Source: Branchiostoma floridae (lineage: Eukaryota > Chordata > Leptocardii > Amphioxiformes > Branchiostomatidae). Taken from it: a stretch of 62,000 bases of DNA. This document shows, piece by piece, positions 58,871 through 62,000 of the stretch; position 1 is the first letter of the stretch, and each line of letters starts with the position of its first letter. The notes beneath the pieces are model-generated. The model made no database searches and was not told the DNA's origin. It was given only the letters and a program-made list of their open reading frames with translations. The position numbers and the translations under genes were made by a program. The stretch spans positions 2,351,662 to 2,413,661 of the forward strand of contig NC_049988.1 in assembly GCF_000003815.2 (NCBI RefSeq), read 5' to 3'.

Positions 58871-59385
58871 AAACGATATGAAGAACTTAAGTTTAGAATC
58901 TATTTTTTAGTATACTATGCTAGCATACTTTAAGTGTACGTGTTTAGCCCCCTTATTGGCAACTAGATTTCATAATGAAAGCCACGTTTCGGCCAAACTC
59001 TTTTATTCTCACTATCGCATCAGTTTAAGGGCTGCAAAAAGATAGCATCCATTCAATTAAATCAGTATTACCTTACCAAGACAGGTACCTGCTTATGACG
59101 TCGCGAGGTATTTCTTAACGGAGAAGATATAAAGTCACATATTAAATTGTAGCAAGGAGATAAATATATTCAGAATACATAACTATAGACATGGATTTGT
59201 CACTGCAATTGGTCCCTGTTACTGTAGACCATTTTTGAAAAGCGACACATGTCCTTCTAATATGTCCAATAGTGATCAAATTGTATCAGTTGATACAAGG
59301 CCAAACGCAGCATGACCAGTATGTATGTTTGTCGGTTTATCTAAAATTTGTATTGAGCCAGTTAGTCGTACTTGCTCGTAGAGTG
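58871..59385. other. Non-coding DNA, nothing recognised
   Basis: No exon or element ends were seen. The CGAAACGTGGC-like word (inverted) at about 58982 is too short to call a ribozyme core. Confidence 0.4.
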
Positions 59386-59895
59386 AAGCAATGCCGCCCC
59401 ACAGAGCTTAGTTTAGTACCAAAACCTTGTCAAAGAGTTAGTCGAACTTGCCGAAGCGTGATGTTTCTGACGTAGGGAGAAGCAATGCCACTATGCAGAG
59501 CTTAGTTCGGTGCCAAGACATTGTCAAAGAGTTAGTCAAACTTGCCGAAGCGTGATGTTTCTGACGTAGGGAGAAGCAATACCACTATACAGAGCTTAGT
59601 TCGGTGCCAAGACCTTGTCAAAGAGTTAGTCAAACTTGCCGAAGCGTGATGTTTCTGACGTAGGGAGAAGCAATGCCACTATACAGAGCTTAGTTCGGTG
59701 CCAAGACCTTGTCAAAGAGTTAGTCAAACTTGCCGAAGCGTGATGTTTCTGACGTAGGGAGAAGCGATGCCGCTGTACAGATCTTAGTTAGGTGCCCAAA
59801 GCTTGTCAAAGAGTTAGTCAAACTTGTCGAAGCGTGATGCTTCTGACGTAGGGAGAAGGGATGGCGATATATTGAGCTTAGTTCATATGTGCCCA
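59386..59895. repeat. 94-bp tandem array, about 5.5 copies
   Basis: GACGTAGGGAGAAGC recurs at 59469, 59563, 59657, 59751 and 59844. Units contain TTGTCAAAGAGTTAGTCAAA and CTTGCCGAAGCGTGATGTTT. The middle copies are nearly identical and the edges diverged. Confidence 0.95.
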
Positions 59896-59929
59896 GAGAT
59901 TGTCAAAGGCCTTGCACTGAGCAAAGTCT

Positions 59930-60427
59930 TAAAAAACAATCATGGTTGGAAGTATGCCAGACGTCCTCTTGAACATACCTGAACAACAATCGAAATGTTG
60001 TATCACGAGGTAAAGAAATCCATCATTATGGTCCAAAGACTCGAGTCCATTTGTCACTCATATGCCGGACTGAGAAATTTGTTACTCAGCAATATGAAGC
60101 AGTGACAATGATCGTGACAATGATATCAAAATCGCCTTGTAGAAAATATTCAAATGCACCCTTAGGTTATCATTAGGAAATGCTTTTTTTCTAACCAAAT
60201 TCAGAATTGTTATTGGCAATGAATGAAAGTGTTCCCGTCTATTTTGTTTGTGCTACTTGGTGACATTAAATACTCCGACCTTCACACAAGATCATGGTAG
60301 ACAATGCCCTTTAGCCCAGAACGAGGCACACCTGAATACGTAGAGTTCCACGACCCCATACATTTGCCAACTCATCAAGACCGAGCGACAAATGCAATTC
60401 ATCTAGGACTTATTCGAGTTATGTTGG

Positions 60428-60430
<3 letters not shown>
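59930..60430. other. Left half of a diverged duplication around the CA tract
   Basis: GGTAAAGAAATCCATCATTA with TGGTCCAAAGACTC and GGACTGAGAAATTTG at 60010-60080 resemble GGCAAAGAAATACATTATTA, TGGTTCAAATACTC and AGACTGAAGAAATTG at 60815-60890. The CA tract lies between the two copies. Confidence 0.5.
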
Positions 60431-60431
<1 letters not shown>

Positions 60432-60484
<53 letters not shown>

Positions 60485-60549
60485 ATACACACACACAAAC
60501 AAGCACACACACTCACACACACACACACACACACAACACACACACACAC

Positions 60550-60589
<40 letters not shown>

Positions 60590-60676
60590 ACGCACAAACA
60601 AGCACACACACTCACACACACACACACACAACACACACACACACAACACACACACACACACACACGCACACACACA

Positions 60677-60733
<57 letters not shown>

Positions 60734-60752
60734 ACACATATATATATATACA
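60432..60752. repeat. Long (CA)n tract
   Basis: About 320 bp of CA repeats with TACAC, AACAC, GCAC and TCAC interruptions. AACAAGCACACACACTCA recurs about 100 bp apart, so the tract grew partly by larger unit duplication. It ends in (TA)n. Thr/His and Cys/Val frames over it are artefacts. Confidence 0.97.
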
Positions 60753-60899
60753 CAAACGCTGCCCCAAAACATAACCTTCTTCGCGAAGGTAACAAGTGAC
60801 AACGCCATATCAGCGGGCAAAGAAATACATTATTATGGTTCAAATACTCATAGTCAAATCACGATCATTGTACCAGACTGAAGAAATTGTCAATAAATT

Positions 60900-62000
60900 G
60901 ATTGAGACCTTTGAAACATTTTAAAAGCAAGTTGTCAATAATATTACATTTGTAACTGTATGCTATTAGATCGTAAGTTCTCGATCAGTCTCTAAAAGAC
61001 ATCAACAGTGTATAAGTATTCTGAGTTTGAAAATTGTTAACCAATGTGTGCATTGTGCAAGGAAGGGCCACCAGTCATTGCTTGCTGCTTGACATAACAC
61101 TGAGGGATTGATCACAATCAAGGTGCGTGTGTTTTTTACATTCCTTTCTTTCTTGCCTTTTTATCACGGTCTAACAAATGTGGGTTATATTTGAGCAGGG
61201 CTCGTGACAAAATTGCAAATGGTTTGATTCTAGACCCCTGGCGGCGTACCTAGTTATAGCAGTGGAAATTCTGGTTTTCATCTGTAGTGATTTTAAATAT
61301 AGCATCTGCGCTCGACAAAAACTAACAAATTTCCAGGCCCCTTGGCAACGTGGTCTTAGACTTCTTGCATTTCTTTATAATGATATTGTGAAGGTAATTA
61401 GCCAGAACGAGTAACGGATGTCCATGTATATCTAAACGTATTTACTGTACAAAGAAACAGTTTGTATTGTGTGTTGTACACTGTGCAGTTTCCAGTACTA
61501 ATCAATTATAATAGCCTCCGGCTAGTTAGCTAGCACTGGTAGTATGCATTTTTATACAAGCAAATAAATCAAATAAAATCGTGATTTCAAGTATATAGAA
61601 TGCTTAAACAGAGATTCACAATGGCAAATTATGTATAAGACCACTGGATTTGCGTGATAAAAGGAGGGAATTCACTTATAGCAGTGTTTTGAATTTCCAA
61701 TATTCGTCCTAGATGTTTGGGTGTCAGTTAGGTTTATACGTTAGTTTGTTTTAATTGCAGTGGAATACTGGATTTCAATTTTTAGGAATACTGGCATACT
61801 TGAATGAAGACTTGCCGGATTCTTATCGTATTTTACATTCAGGTAGCCTGGACAAGAATTAACAAAATCTACGAATCAAGATATGTAAGATCTGTAAGTT
61901 AAATAGAAACATCACCATAATAATCAATTGACAATGTATTATATCTAGTGATTTACAAATGTCAAACTCTTCAAATCATCCACTAAACTTCCTAATAAAG
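60900..62000. other. Non-coding DNA to the window end
   Basis: AT-rich sequence with no exon, RNA gene or repeat structure recognised. A distal 5' exon or the promoter of TDO2 could lie here or beyond. Confidence 0.4.

Noticed and set aside
60419-60820. MALSLVTFAKK segment at about 60810-60780 (minus) as the missing TDO2 first exon
   Set aside because: It ends before a GT, but no sequence similarity to TDO N-termini is visible and its phase does not match the 57683 exon (which needs two preceding bases).
60304-60843. Long Thr/His-rich and Cys/Val-rich open frames
   Set aside because: They are produced by the CA/GT dinucleotide tract.

Overview
The window is nuclear DNA of an invertebrate animal, most likely a lancelet (Branchiostoma). 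It has intron-rich genes with small phase-consistent exons, a chordate-like tryptophan 2,3-dioxygenase, a membrane protein combining SUEL-lectin and discoidin domains, and very many palindromic MITEs, LINE, SINE and Penelope-like fragments. The species call is inference from this mix; no marker gene was seen.

Layout. 1-5.9 kb: three unrelated tandem arrays (64, about 140 and 116 bp units) around unique non-coding DNA. 6.5-18.4 kb: a candidate 11.9 kb DNA transposon with 136-bp terminal inverted repeats and a 7-bp target duplication, holding decayed coding-like sequence. 18.6-47.3 kb: a minus-strand gene for a type II transmembrane protein. Its cytoplasmic tail is rich in tyrosine motifs (NPVY, LYGDKT repeats, YENV, YENI); then come one membrane span, a Ser/Thr-rich stalk, a SUEL lectin domain and an F5/8C (discoidin) domain. 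Eight exons were found; one internal exon and the 3' end are missing. Its introns are packed with nested elements. One is a piggyBac-like MITE inside a LINE inside a TIR transposon. Another is a 17 kb foldback structure (28137-45102) with two arms of about 4.3 kb that end in arrays of a 28-bp hairpin repeat, flanked by an 84-bp direct repeat. 47.3-49.3 kb: the promoter and first exon of the lectin gene occur three times, once intact and twice broken. 51.2-57.7 kb: tryptophan 2,3-dioxygenase on the minus strand, 13 coding exons with every junction in frame and the key heme and substrate residues present; the first coding exon was not found. 57.7-62 kb: a tRNA-derived SINE, a 94-bp tandem array, a long CA tract and non-coding DNA.

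The two genes are functionally unrelated: one is a cytosolic tryptophan catabolism enzyme, the other a putative cell-surface sugar-binding receptor with an inward signalling tail. The most unusual part is the mobile DNA, especially the foldback structure and the 11.9 kb TIR element, neither of which I can assign to a named superfamily. All boundaries and splice sites were read by eye and not tested by alignment or transcript data.
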